Below, piece by piece: positions 13,046 through 19,552 of a stretch of 19,552 bases of DNA. The stretch lies in contig DIFQ01000065.1 in assembly GCA_002419215.1 (NCBI GenBank), forward strand, positions 1-19,552. The letters are read 5' to 3'. The notes under the pieces were generated by a model that saw only the letters and a program-made list of their open reading frames with translations, was not told the DNA's origin and ran no database searches. This DNA is from Syntrophaceae bacterium UBA5744. Lineage in GTDB: Bacteria > Desulfobacterota > Syntrophia > Syntrophales > UBA2192. Each line of letters opens with the position of its first letter. Position 1 is the first letter of the stretch. The translations under genes were made by a program, and so were the position numbers.

Positions 13046-14193
13046 ACCGAAAGAGCAAGGACGGAAAGATTCTGCTTCTGCAGGGCAATGAAGCCCTTGC
13101 CGAAGGGGCGCTGGCCGCGGGATGCCGATTCTTTGCCGGCTATCCCATCACCCCCGCATCGGAGATTGCCGAGCACATGGCCATGAAGCTCCCGGCCATG
13201 GGCGGCACCTTCATCCAGATGGAGGATGAGATCGCCAGCATGGGCGCCGTCATCGGCGCCTCGCTCGCAGGCGTGAAGGCCATGACGGCCACGAGCGGGC
13301 CCGGCTTCTCGCTCATGCAGGAGAACATCGGCTTTGCCTGCATGACCGAGACGCCCTGCGTCGTCGTGGACGTGATGCGGGGAGGGCCCAGCACGGGGCT
13401 TCCCACCCTGGCCTCCCAGGGGGATGTCATGCAGGCCCGCTGGGGTACACACGGCGATCACCCCATCATCGTGCTGGCCGTCTCGTCGGTGCGGGACTGC
13501 TTCGAGATCGCCGTTTTCGCCTTCAACCTCTCCGAGAAGTATCGCGTGCCCGTTATCATCCTCTCTGACGAGGTGGTGGCTCACACCCGGGAGACCTTCG
13601 TCCCGCCGTCACCCGATGAGATCGAGATCTTTAACCGCGTGACGCCGACCGTTCCGCCCGAGTGGTACATCCCCTACGAGGACACGGGGGCGGGGGTGCC
13701 CGCCATGGCTGCCTTCGGGGACGGCTACCGCCACCACGTGACGGGACTGACTCACGACGAGAGGGGGTTCCCGTCGCAGCGCTCCGACGAGATCGATGCC
13801 CTGATGCGCAGGTTCTTCCGAAAAATCACCCAGGGCTTCCATGAAATCCAGCGGGTGGAGACCTTCATGATGGACGATGCCGAGATCGCGGTGATCGCAT
13901 ACGGTTCCGTGGCCCGCTCGTCGCGGCGGGCCGTTATCGATGCCCGTGAGCGGGGGGTCAAAGCGGGGCTTCTGCAGCTCGTCACGCTTTTTCCCTTCCC
14001 CCGGCGACACGTGGAAAAGGTCCTGCAGCAATGCCGGGCCGTCCTGGTCCCGGAGTTGAATATCGGGCAGATGAGCCGGGAGGTGAAGCGCGTTCATCGC
14101 AACAGCTCCCGCGTGGAAACCCTGAACCGACTCGACGGCCGTCTGATCACCCCGCGCGAGATCGGCGACTGTCTCATCAAGATGTACTATTAA
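13042..14193 (+). CDS. korA: 2-oxoacid:ferredoxin oxidoreductase alpha subunit (KorA-like)
   Basis: 383 aa. The N-terminal part has GNEALAEGALAAGCRFFAGYPITPASEIAEHM, the hallmark of KorA-type subunits, followed by QMEDEIASMGAVIGASLAG and TATSGPGFSLMQENIG. The C-terminal part contains the transketolase-C-like strand AVIAYGSVARSSRRAV and VPELNIGQMSREV. With the beta subunit it decarboxylates a 2-oxoacid to an acyl-CoA and reduces ferredoxin, or runs in reverse as a reductive carboxylation. The best match in layout is 2-oxoglutarate; a branched-chain 2-oxoacid is also possible. ATG 13042 overlaps the ferredoxin stop, which sets the start. Confidence 0.93.
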   Translation: MNRKSKDGKILLLQGNEALAEGALAAGCRFFAGYPITPASEIAEHMAMKLPAMGGTFIQMEDEIASMGAVIGASLAGVKAMTATSGPGFSLMQENIGFACMTETPCVVVDVMRGGPSTGLPTLASQGDVMQARWGTHGDHPIIVLAVSSVRDCFEIAVFAFNLSEKYRVPVIILSDEVVAHTRETFVPPSPDEIEIFNRVTPTVPPEWYIPYEDTGAGVPAMAAFGDGYRHHVTGLTHDERGFPSQRSDEIDALMRRFFRKITQGFHEIQRVETFMMDDAEIAVIAYGSVARSSRRAVIDARERGVKAGLLQLVTLFPFPRRHVEKVLQQCRAVLVPELNIGQMSREVKRVHRNSSRVETLNRLDGRLITPREIGDCLIKMYY

Positions 14194-14209
14194 GAAGAGG
14201 AATCAACCC

Positions 14210-15076
14210 ATGGCAGAGGGCATGACCGGGCTCGTACACAAGTACCTCCGGCACGACAAGAAGTTTCCCCACATCTGGTGCCCCGGTTGCGGCAACGGCA
14301 TCGTCCTGGGGTCACTCATCCGCGCCATCGACCGTCTCGGCCTCGACAAGAACAAGGTGGCCCTCGTCTCCGGTATCGGATGTTCCGGGAGGATGACGAC
14401 CTACGCCGACTTCAACACGCTCCACACCCCGCACGGCCGGGCCCTCACCTTCGCCACGGGCCTCAAGCTCTCCCGGGAGGACCTCACGGTCATCGTCATC
14501 ATGGGCGACGGCGATGCCACGGCGATCGGAGGCAACCACTACATTCACGCCGCCCGCCGCAATGTGGATATGACGGCCATCATCGTGAACAACCAGGTCT
14601 ACGGTATGACGGGCGGCCAGTACTCCCCCACGACGCCCTACGGCGCCATGACGACGACCACACCGTACGGGATGGTGGAGCACGCCTTCGACATTTCGGC
14701 CCTTGCCGTCGCGGCGGAGGCCTCCTACGTCGCCCGGTGCACCGTGTACCACGCGGCCCTGCTCGACCAGCTCATCGAGAGCGCCATCCGCAGGAAGGGC
14801 TTCAGCTCCGTCGAGGTGCTCTCCAACTGCCACATCCAGTTCGGCCGCAGAAACAGGATGGCAAGCCCCGTGAAGATGCTCGAGTGGTTCAAGGAAAACG
14901 CCGTCCGGATGCATGCAACCTCGAAGATGAAACCCGAGGAGCTGCAGGGGAAGTTCATCATCGGCGTCCTGGCCGATTCCGAAAGGCCCTCTTACAATGA
15001 TGAATACGAAAAGGTCCGCGAAAAGGCGAGGGGGATCAGTGTCGAGCCGAAGCCGCCTGCGCGGTTCGAAGGATGA
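14210..15076 (+). CDS. korB: 2-oxoacid:ferredoxin oxidoreductase beta subunit (KorB-like)
   Basis: 288 aa. The ThDP/Mg site is GDGDATAIGGNHYIHAARR (from 99) with IIVNNQVYGMTGGQ. Cluster cysteines are seen as WCPGCGNG (C24, C27) and GIGCSGR (C58), with a further Cys in EVLSNCHIQFG, consistent with the single [4Fe-4S] of KorB subunits. It provides the catalytic ThDP centre of the complex. GAGG lies about 10 nt before ATG 14210, and the gap from the alpha gene is 16 nt. The end overlaps the gamma gene by 4 nt (ATGA). Length is normal for the family. Confidence 0.94.
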   Translation: MAEGMTGLVHKYLRHDKKFPHIWCPGCGNGIVLGSLIRAIDRLGLDKNKVALVSGIGCSGRMTTYADFNTLHTPHGRALTFATGLKLSREDLTVIVIMGDGDATAIGGNHYIHAARRNVDMTAIIVNNQVYGMTGGQYSPTTPYGAMTTTTPYGMVEHAFDISALAVAAEASYVARCTVYHAALLDQLIESAIRRKGFSSVEVLSNCHIQFGRRNRMASPVKMLEWFKENAVRMHATSKMKPEELQGKFIIGVLADSERPSYNDEYEKVREKARGISVEPKPPARFEG

Positions 15077-15681
15077 TGCAGATGCCGGAAAAGGACGTCG
15101 AGAGAGCAACCCGCCACGAGATCCGCATGGCCGGTTCCGGGGGGCAGGGGATCATCATGGCCGCGATCGTGCTTGCCGAGGCGGCCGGCGTTCATGAAGG
15201 CAAGCAGGTGAGCCAGACCCAGAGCTACGGGCCCGAGGCGAGGGGTGGGACCTGCAAGGCGGAGGTCGTCATCAGCGACGAACCCATCGACTACCCGAAG
15301 GTGTCGAGACCGGATTTCCTGCTGGCCATGAACCAGGCTTCCGTCAACACCTATTTCGGGGATCTCAAGTCGACGGGGCTTCTCATCGTGGACAGCACGC
15401 TGGTCAGCAAGGTGCCCACGGCAAAAACCGTCTCCATCCCCTTCACGCAGATCGCGAGGGACGAATTCGGCACGGACCTGGTGGCCAACATGGTGGCCCT
15501 GGGCGCCCTGGGTTTTCTCAGCAGAGACGTCTCCCCGGAGAGCCTCGAGGAGGCCGTGGTCTCGCGGGTGCCGCCCGGCACGGAGGAGATCAACCTCAAG
15601 GCCCTGCGAGCCGGCATCAAGGCGGCCGAAAGTTACGATCTGAAGAAACTGCCGCATACCGTGGGGGAAGAGGAAGAGTAG
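15073..15681 (+). CDS. korC: 2-oxoacid:ferredoxin oxidoreductase gamma subunit (KorC-like)
   Basis: 202 aa. The gamma-subunit signature RMAGSGGQGIIMAA is at 18-31, followed by SQTQSYGPEARGGTCKAEVVISD, which holds the family's conserved ARGG segment. It completes the four-subunit complex. ATG 15073 overlaps the beta stop, indicating coupled translation; an ATG three codons later is possible. The last residues are acidic (GEEEE). The stop codon's final base is the first base of a palindromic repeat element, so the operon probably ends here. Confidence 0.93.
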   Translation: MMQMPEKDVERATRHEIRMAGSGGQGIIMAAIVLAEAAGVHEGKQVSQTQSYGPEARGGTCKAEVVISDEPIDYPKVSRPDFLLAMNQASVNTYFGDLKSTGLLIVDSTLVSKVPTAKTVSIPFTQIARDEFGTDLVANMVALGALGFLSRDVSPESLEEAVVSRVPPGTEEINLKALRAGIKAAESYDLKKLPHTVGEEEE

Positions 15682-15840
15682 CCGCTGCGCGGCAGTGAAT
15701 AAAGTGTCTGAGTGTTTAAGTGATTGAGTGAATATAAAGGATTCAGGCCTCCGGATTCCGGTTTTCCAGATTTCGGCAACCCTTCCTTTTCTTGCTTTTC
15801 TTCACTCAGACACTCAGACACTCAGGCACTCAGACACTTT
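15681..15840. repeat. Palindromic octamer-repeat element, copy 2
   Basis: It opens with the same 17-mer GCCGCTGCGCGGCAGTG (15681-15697). The left arm is AAGTGTCT, GAGTGTTT, AAGTGATT, GAGTGAAT (15702-15733). The core, read on the minus strand, contains AAGGGTTGCC and ACCGGAATCCGGA. The right arm is five octamers (CTTCACTC, AGACACTC x2, AGGCACTC, AGACACTT; 15800-15839). Reverse-complemented, its core and left arm align with the core and right arm at 11970-12125. It separates the kor operon from the next gene. Confidence 0.85.
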
Positions 15841-15876
15841 CTTCACACCCTGGTCCCTCGTCCCTTGGGGATGGAC

Positions 15877-16632
15877 ATGATGCAGACCGACTCGACGGTT
15901 CAGGTCCGCTTTCTTGGCAGCGGCGATGCCTTCGGCAGCGGCGGGAGGCTCCAGAGCTGCATCCTCGTCACTCATCTCGCGGGACGCTTCCTCATCGACT
16001 GCGGTGCCTCGGCGATGGTTTCCCTCCGCCGTTTTGACGTCGATCCCAATACCATTGACAGTGTGCTTCTCACCCACCTTCACGGGGACCACTTTGGAGG
16101 ACTTCCTTTTTTCATCCTCGATGCGCAGCTCGTGAGCCGCCGCGGCGCGCCGCTTCTCGTGGCAGGTCCGCCGGGGCTGGCCAAGAGGCTTCCCGGGGCC
16201 ATGGAGGCTTCCTTCCCGGGATCGTCGGGCGTGATGAGGAAATTCAAGATCGATCTCCGGGAAATGGAGCCGCGGGTTTCCCTCTCCGCCGGCGGCGTCC
16301 GTGTGACGCCGTTCATCGGCCTTCACCCCAGCGGCGACAATGCCTACTCCCTGCGGATCGAAGTCGGCGGGAGGGTGATTGCCTGCTCCGGCGACACGGA
16401 GTGGACCGGGGCGCTTGCCGAGGCCGCCCGCGGCGCCGATCTGCTCATCGCCGAGGCCTACTTCTACGAGAAGAAGGTCCCCTTCCACCTCGACTACCGG
16501 ACCCTCATGGAAAACTCGGCAGAACTGGGGATCCGGCGCACCGTCATCACCCACATGAGCGCCGACATGCTCTCGAAGACCGCCCTGGCCGAGTGCGAGG
16601 TCGCCGCCGACGGGAAAATCCTGGAGCTTTGA
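15877..16632 (+). CDS. Metallo-beta-lactamase-fold hydrolase, RNase Z-like subgroup
   Basis: 251 aa. It starts with VRFLGSGDAFGSGGR, the opening strand of RNase Z/ElaC-like MBL proteins, then THLHGDHFGG (H67, H69, D71, H72), SGDTEW with the bridging Asp, and a late THMSAD His. It lacks the exosite expected of a true tRNA 3'-processing enzyme, so a small-molecule or phosphodiester substrate is as likely. ATG 15877 is chosen (GGGGA 5 nt upstream); a start within the preceding repeat, open in the same frame, would give a repeat-derived leader and is rejected. ATG 15871 and 15880 are alternatives. No operon partner is apparent. Confidence 0.85.
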   Translation: MMQTDSTVQVRFLGSGDAFGSGGRLQSCILVTHLAGRFLIDCGASAMVSLRRFDVDPNTIDSVLLTHLHGDHFGGLPFFILDAQLVSRRGAPLLVAGPPGLAKRLPGAMEASFPGSSGVMRKFKIDLREMEPRVSLSAGGVRVTPFIGLHPSGDNAYSLRIEVGGRVIACSGDTEWTGALAEAARGADLLIAEAYFYEKKVPFHLDYRTLMENSAELGIRRTVITHMSADMLSKTALAECEVAADGKILEL

Positions 16633-16652
16633 TTGCGGCATCGTTCTTTCGC

Positions 16653-16681
16653 TTGATTTGTCCGACAGGCCGCCCTAGAAT
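16653..16681 (+). promoter_or_regulatory. Sigma70-like promoter of the GTPase gene
   Basis: -35 TTGATT (16653-16658) and -10 TAGAAT (16676-16681) are spaced 17 nt apart, with a start near 16688. The leader to ATG 16726 is about 38 nt and contains CGGGAG as ribosome binding site. Confidence 0.6.
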
Positions 16682-16725
16682 GGGCACACCAGACGCCAGA
16701 CCGACATTCGGGAGCAGATCGACCA

Positions 16726-17709
16726 ATGCCGGCCAACCTTCCGCCCGACTACTTCGAAGCAGAGAGAAGATACAAGCAGGCCTCCACGGTGGCCGAGAAG
16801 ATCGCCGCCCTGGAGGACCTGATGGCCACGGTCCCCAAGCACAAGGGCACCGACCATCTGCGGGCAGACCTGCGCCGCCGGCTCTCCCAGCTCAACAAGG
16901 AGGCCCTCGAACAGCGAAAAAAGAAGGGCGGCGGCCGCGACAGTCTCTACAACATCCCCCGGGAAGGCGCCGCGCAGATTGCCCTCACCGGTTTTGCCAA
17001 CTCGGGCAAATCCTCCATCGTAGCCAACCTCACCAAGGCAACCCCCGTCATTGCCGACTATCCGCTTTCGACGGTCCTGCCCTGCCCGGGCATGATGCCC
17101 TACGAGGACATCCAGATCCAGCTTGTCGATCTTCCCGCCATCGCAAACGAAACAACCGACGGCTGGGTGTCCGGGATCATGCGGGTGGCCGATGCCCTGC
17201 TCATCGTGATCGATCTCACGGAGGATGCCGACATCCAGATGGAGCTCATCCTCGATCAGCTCGGGAAGTGGAACATCCGGCTGGAGAGGCCGCGGGAGGG
17301 CGAATACCGCGCCCTGGTGAAGAGGGCGGTCGTTGCGGCGAACAAAAAGGACCAGCCCGGGGCCGTCGAAAACCTGGAACGGCTCGAAGCGGCATATGGA
17401 GGCCGCTGCCCCGTCGTGGCCCTGTCGTGCCGGAAAAAAGACGGGCTGGAAGATCTGAAGCAGGAACTCTTCAAACTCGCAGGCGTCATCCGCGTCTACT
17501 CCAAGCCGCCGGGGAAGGATCCCGACCTGTCCAGGCCCTACACGGTCCCCGTGGGTTCCACGGTGATGGATGTGGCGGAGAAGGTTCACAAGGACTTCGT
17601 GACGAAACTCAAGTATGCCCGGATCTGGGGCTCGGCCAGGTTCGACGGCATGCGCGTGGAACGAACGCATGTGCTGAAAGATCGAGACATCATCGAGCTC
17701 AGCATGTGA
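16726..17709 (+). CDS. DRG/Obg-like GTPase with C-terminal TGS domain
   Basis: 327 aa. Residues 1-70 form a charged helical region (AALEDLMATVP, RRRLSQLNKEALEQRKKKGG). The G domain has the P-loop GFANSGKS (89-96), the G2-like TPVIADYPLSTV, a G3 of DLPA (135-138) in place of DxxG, NKKD (206-209) and a G5-like LSCRKKDG. The TGS domain spans about 255-327 (TVPVGSTVMDVAEKVHKDF to DRDIIEL). This matches COG1163-type GTPases, related to eukaryotic and archaeal DRG proteins that act with ribosomes; a bacterial role in translation or stress is inference. ATG 16726 is positioned by the promoter and CGGGAG. Convergent with the SDR gene, with an inverted repeat between. Confidence 0.9.
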   Translation: MPANLPPDYFEAERRYKQASTVAEKIAALEDLMATVPKHKGTDHLRADLRRRLSQLNKEALEQRKKKGGGRDSLYNIPREGAAQIALTGFANSGKSSIVANLTKATPVIADYPLSTVLPCPGMMPYEDIQIQLVDLPAIANETTDGWVSGIMRVADALLIVIDLTEDADIQMELILDQLGKWNIRLERPREGEYRALVKRAVVAANKKDQPGAVENLERLEAAYGGRCPVVALSCRKKDGLEDLKQELFKLAGVIRVYSKPPGKDPDLSRPYTVPVGSTVMDVAEKVHKDFVTKLKYARIWGSARFDGMRVERTHVLKDRDIIELSM

Positions 17710-17710
17710 G

Positions 17711-17780
17711 AGGCAGGCTAAAGGCTAAGGGCAGATACTATCGTCGTTTGCCTTGCCTTTGGCCTTCATCCTTTTTCCTT
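17711..17780 (+). terminator. Heptamer-built hairpin terminator between convergent genes
   Basis: Left side AGGCTAA twice (17715-17728). The right side, read on the minus strand, is AGGCCAA and AGGCAAG (17765-17752). AGGCTAAAGGC (17715-17725) pairs with GCCTTTGGCCT (17755-17765) through 11 bp with one G-U pair, extended by a bulged AAGGGCA/TGCCTT section, and a CTTTTTC run follows at 17771-17777. Each convergent gene is thus followed by GGC-type heptamers in its own orientation. Confidence 0.65.
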
Positions 17781-17788
17781 GAATCGGT

Positions 17789-18535
17789 TTACGCGCCCCC
17801 CGTGACATCCATGAGGGCCCCTGTCGAATACGAGGCCTCATCCGACAGCAGCCACAGAATCGCCCGTGCGACTTCTACGGCTTCTCCGCCCCGCTTCATC
17901 GGCACAAATTGCCTGACACGATTCACTCGTCCCGGCTCCCCGCCGCTTGCGTGGATATCCGTGTAGATGAAGGCCGGACGCACGGCATTCACGCGGATGC
18001 CCTCCTCCGCGACTTCCCTGGCCAGTCCGATCGTCATCGTATCAACGGCTCCCTTGGAAGCGGCATAATCCACATACTCGCCGGGAGAGCCCGTACGGGA
18101 GGCGCCGGATGAAACGTTGACAATTGCACCGCCTGCACCGCCGTGCCTGGTCGACATGCGCCGTATCGCTTCACGGGCACACAGGAAATACCCGGTAATG
18201 TTTGTCGCAAAAACGCGGTTGAGACGCGCACCGTTCATGTCTTCCACTCTCATCTGCCGGTCCAGAATGCCGGCATTGTTCACCAACGCAGTCAGGGGGC
18301 CCAGTTCTTTGTCCGCCGACTCAAACAGTCGGAGCACATCGGCTTCCACAGAAACATCGGCGGCCGCGGCAATGGCTCTACCCCCTGAGCATTCAATCGC
18401 ACGGACGACGGCGTTTGCGGCAGCGTGGTTGCGAAGATAGTTGACGCATACGGCATAGCCGCGTTCCGCGGCAAGCAGGGCGGTGGCGGCGCCTATGCCG
18501 CGGCTGGCCCCAGTAATGATGGCGATCTTCTTCAT
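17789..18535 (-). CDS. Short-chain dehydrogenase/reductase (FabG-like)
   Basis: 248 aa, the typical size for classical SDRs. The cofactor motif TGASRGIG is at 8-15, followed by D60-V, NNAG (87-90), N112, a Ser in VSSGAS (142-143), and the catalytic Y157-x3-K161 in YAASKG. The late part has VRPAFIYTDIHASGG and ends STGALMDVTGGA. Asn32-Tyr33 after the second strand, rather than an acidic residue, suggests NADPH, weakly. The substrate is unknown; FabG-like 3-oxoacyl or sugar reductases are the nearest look. ATG 18535 starts the first beta-strand directly; an in-frame TTG at 18568 adds 11 residues. It lies 105 nt downstream of the ThDP enzyme gene and could share its transcript. Confidence 0.9.
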   Translation of the reverse strand: MKKIAIITGASRGIGAATALLAAERGYAVCVNYLRNHAAANAVVRAIECSGGRAIAAAADVSVEADVLRLFESADKELGPLTALVNNAGILDRQMRVEDMNGARLNRVFATNITGYFLCAREAIRRMSTRHGGAGGAIVNVSSGASRTGSPGEYVDYAASKGAVDTMTIGLAREVAEEGIRVNAVRPAFIYTDIHASGGEPGRVNRVRQFVPMKRGGEAVEVARAILWLLSDEASYSTGALMDVTGGA

Positions 18536-18582
18536 GGCCCGGGAATCCCGTGTTTGGTTGACTCTCAAACCTGGAGAGCGGG

Positions 18583-18600
18583 CCGGCAGGTGCCTGCCGG
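18583..18600. other. Perfect short hairpin between the ThDP-enzyme and SDR genes
   Basis: CCGGCAGG and CCTGCCGG (18583-18590/18593-18600) flank TG, an almost perfect 18-nt palindrome. It lies after the stop of the minus-strand ThDP enzyme gene. No T run follows on either strand, so its role (weak terminator, processing site or repressor site) is open. Confidence 0.4.
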
Positions 18601-18640
18601 AATCATCCTGTTGATTTGTCGCCTGCCCGGCTGCCGACGG

Positions 18641-19552
18641 CTACAGGATCATCTCGATGAGGTGCGGGCCGGGTTCCCGGAGGGCTTTCCGCAGCTCCCG
18701 GGCCAGGTCCTCGGACGTGTCGACGGCGACGCCGGGCACGCCCATCCCCCTGCTCAGACTCGGCCAGTCGATGGGGGGATTCCCCAGGTCCGTGAAGGAC
18801 AGGGCCCTGGGGCCGGGGTTTGTGATCCCCGCCCGCTGCAGCTCCACGTTGATGATGTTGTAGCTGCGGTTCGAGCAGATGAGCGTCGTCACGTTCATCC
18901 CTTCCCGCGCCTGCGTCCAGAGGGACTGGACCGTGTACATGGCGCTGCCGTCGGCCTGCAGGTTGATGACGGGCCTGTCGGGGCAGGCCACGGCGGCCCC
19001 GGTGGCCGAGGGCATGCCCTGCCCGATGGCGCCCCCGGTGAGCATGAAGTAGCTGTGGGGGGCCAGCGTTGCGCCCAAAGGGAAGTACGTCATGGACGAT
19101 GTCAGACCCTCGTCCATGATGATGGCATTCTCGGGCTGCAGGGCCGCAAGCGTCACACAGGCTTTTTCGGGGGTGAGCGTTCCCGACGGGACGTCGGGGA
19201 CCTGATAGGCTGCGAAGATCTTGCCCAGGGTGTCCTTCCCGGGCGCGCCCAGTTCGTCGGCCAGCGCCTCCAGGGCCTCGGCCGCATCCTGGGAGTCGCT
19301 GTCGACGCGCAGTTTCGGCACAGCGGGGGCAATGGGATTGCTCCACTGACCCTCGTAGCCGAAGAAGTTGACGGGCTGGTCCGTCCCGGCCATCACCACG
19401 GCCTTGTAGGGCGCCATCACGGCCGCCGCAGGCTCCGGGAAGTAGGGGACGCGTGCAACGGGTACGGTCCCGGCGCCCCGGTCGACGTAGGCGGGGAAGT
19501 TGATGCAGTACAGATCGCACCCCGCGGCGGCCCGGATGCGCCCGGCCGCCTC
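18641..19552 (-). CDS. Acetolactate-synthase-like ThDP enzyme, 3' part (5' end beyond the window)
   Basis: 303 visible residues, open through the right edge with no start inside the window. The first visible part, with CINFPAYVDRGAGTVPVARVPYFPE and YKAVVMAGTDQPVNFFGY, is the central domain of ThDP enzymes. The C-terminal pyrophosphate domain has MDEGLTSS, the stretch LTGGAIGQGMPSATGAAVA, the ThDP/Mg motif LQADGSAMYT with its Asn in CSNRSYNIIN, and a final PHLIEMIL. This is the layout of acetolactate synthase-like large subunits, and the central-domain text recalls the benzoylformate-decarboxylase-like group (COG0028); the true reaction is uncertain. Internal GTG/ATG codons near 19415-19420 are not the start because the homologous sequence continues upstream. 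The SDR gene follows on the same strand. Confidence 0.88.
   Translation of the reverse strand, partial: EAAGRIRAAAGCDLYCINFPAYVDRGAGTVPVARVPYFPEPAAAVMAPYKAVVMAGTDQPVNFFGYEGQWSNPIAPAVPKLRVDSDSQDAAEALEALADELGAPGKDTLGKIFAAYQVPDVPSGTLTPEKACVTLAALQPENAIIMDEGLTSSMTYFPLGATLAPHSYFMLTGGAIGQGMPSATGAAVACPDRPVINLQADGSAMYTVQSLWTQAREGMNVTTLICSNRSYNIINVELQRAGITNPGPRALSFTDLGNPPIDWPSLSRGMGVPGVAVDTSEDLARELRKALREPGPHLIEMIL

Noticed and set aside
15633..15821. Small open frames within the two palindromic elements (also near 12002-12296), with similar HLNTQTL or HSDTQTL peptides
   Set aside because: The peptide similarity follows from the shared repeat DNA; there is no ribosome binding site and the frames end arbitrarily.
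18603..19520. A 305-codon minus-strand frame overlapping the ThDP enzyme
   Set aside because: It is a frame-shifted shadow with Arg/Gly-rich translation; the other frame carries the complete ThDP motifs and continues past the window edge.

Overview
The window is high-GC bacterial DNA with densely packed genes. It most resembles an anaerobic member of the Desulfobacterota (former Deltaproteobacteria), perhaps Syntrophales-like. That guess rests on a four-subunit 2-oxoacid:ferredoxin oxidoreductase operon, a soluble hybrid kinase with many PAS domains, a split YeeE/YedE transporter that appears to carry selenocysteine, and unusual 7- and 8-bp tandem repeats after stop codons. No rRNA, tRNA, transposase, integrase or CRISPR array was seen.

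Layout. Positions 1-591 hold no convincing gene. A sigma70-like promoter (592-620) then precedes a small operon: a Cys-rich DUF6485-like protein, a Nudix hydrolase and a YciI-like protein. A HAD phosphatase on the minus strand is divergent from a large cytosolic hybrid histidine kinase (five PAS domains, HisKA, HATPase, receiver, Hpt). A stand-alone receiver follows the kinase, and a strong terminator ends the unit. Next come a DUF4136 lipoprotein (-), a lipoprotein carrying a domain like those at the C-termini of polymorphic toxins, an unknown 134-aa protein that could be its partner, and a metallo-beta-lactamase-fold hydrolase (-). After a sparse stretch comes a PIG3-like quinone oxidoreductase.

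The highlight is at 10917-11962. Two half-size YeeE/YedE membrane proteins are encoded in tandem. The first has an in-frame TGA exactly where the family has its conserved Cys (ADG-C-PSGHG). The reading frame continues for 40 family-like codons and ends with a 4-nt overlap into the second gene. A hairpin with a GGUCUG loop sits 21 nt after the TGA, as expected for a bacterial SECIS. A selenocysteine form of a thiosulfate/sulfur (or selenium) transporter is the best reading.

The right half holds a membrane-anchored unknown (-), a kor-type operon (ferredoxin, alpha, beta and gamma subunits, two of the three junctions with 4-nt overlaps), a second metallo-beta-lactamase-fold protein, a DRG/Obg-like GTPase with a TGS domain behind a good promoter, an SDR oxidoreductase (-), and the 3' part of an acetolactate-synthase-like ThDP enzyme (-) that runs off the right edge.

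A second theme is repeats. At least five intergenic loci carry short tandem repeats with 7-bp units (GGGTATC, AGGCAAC, ACTGGCC and AGGCTAA types). Two more loci carry a ~157-bp palindromic element built from 8-bp units (AGTGTCTG type). Most lie directly after a stop codon, oriented with the gene they follow, and several fold into terminator-like hairpins.
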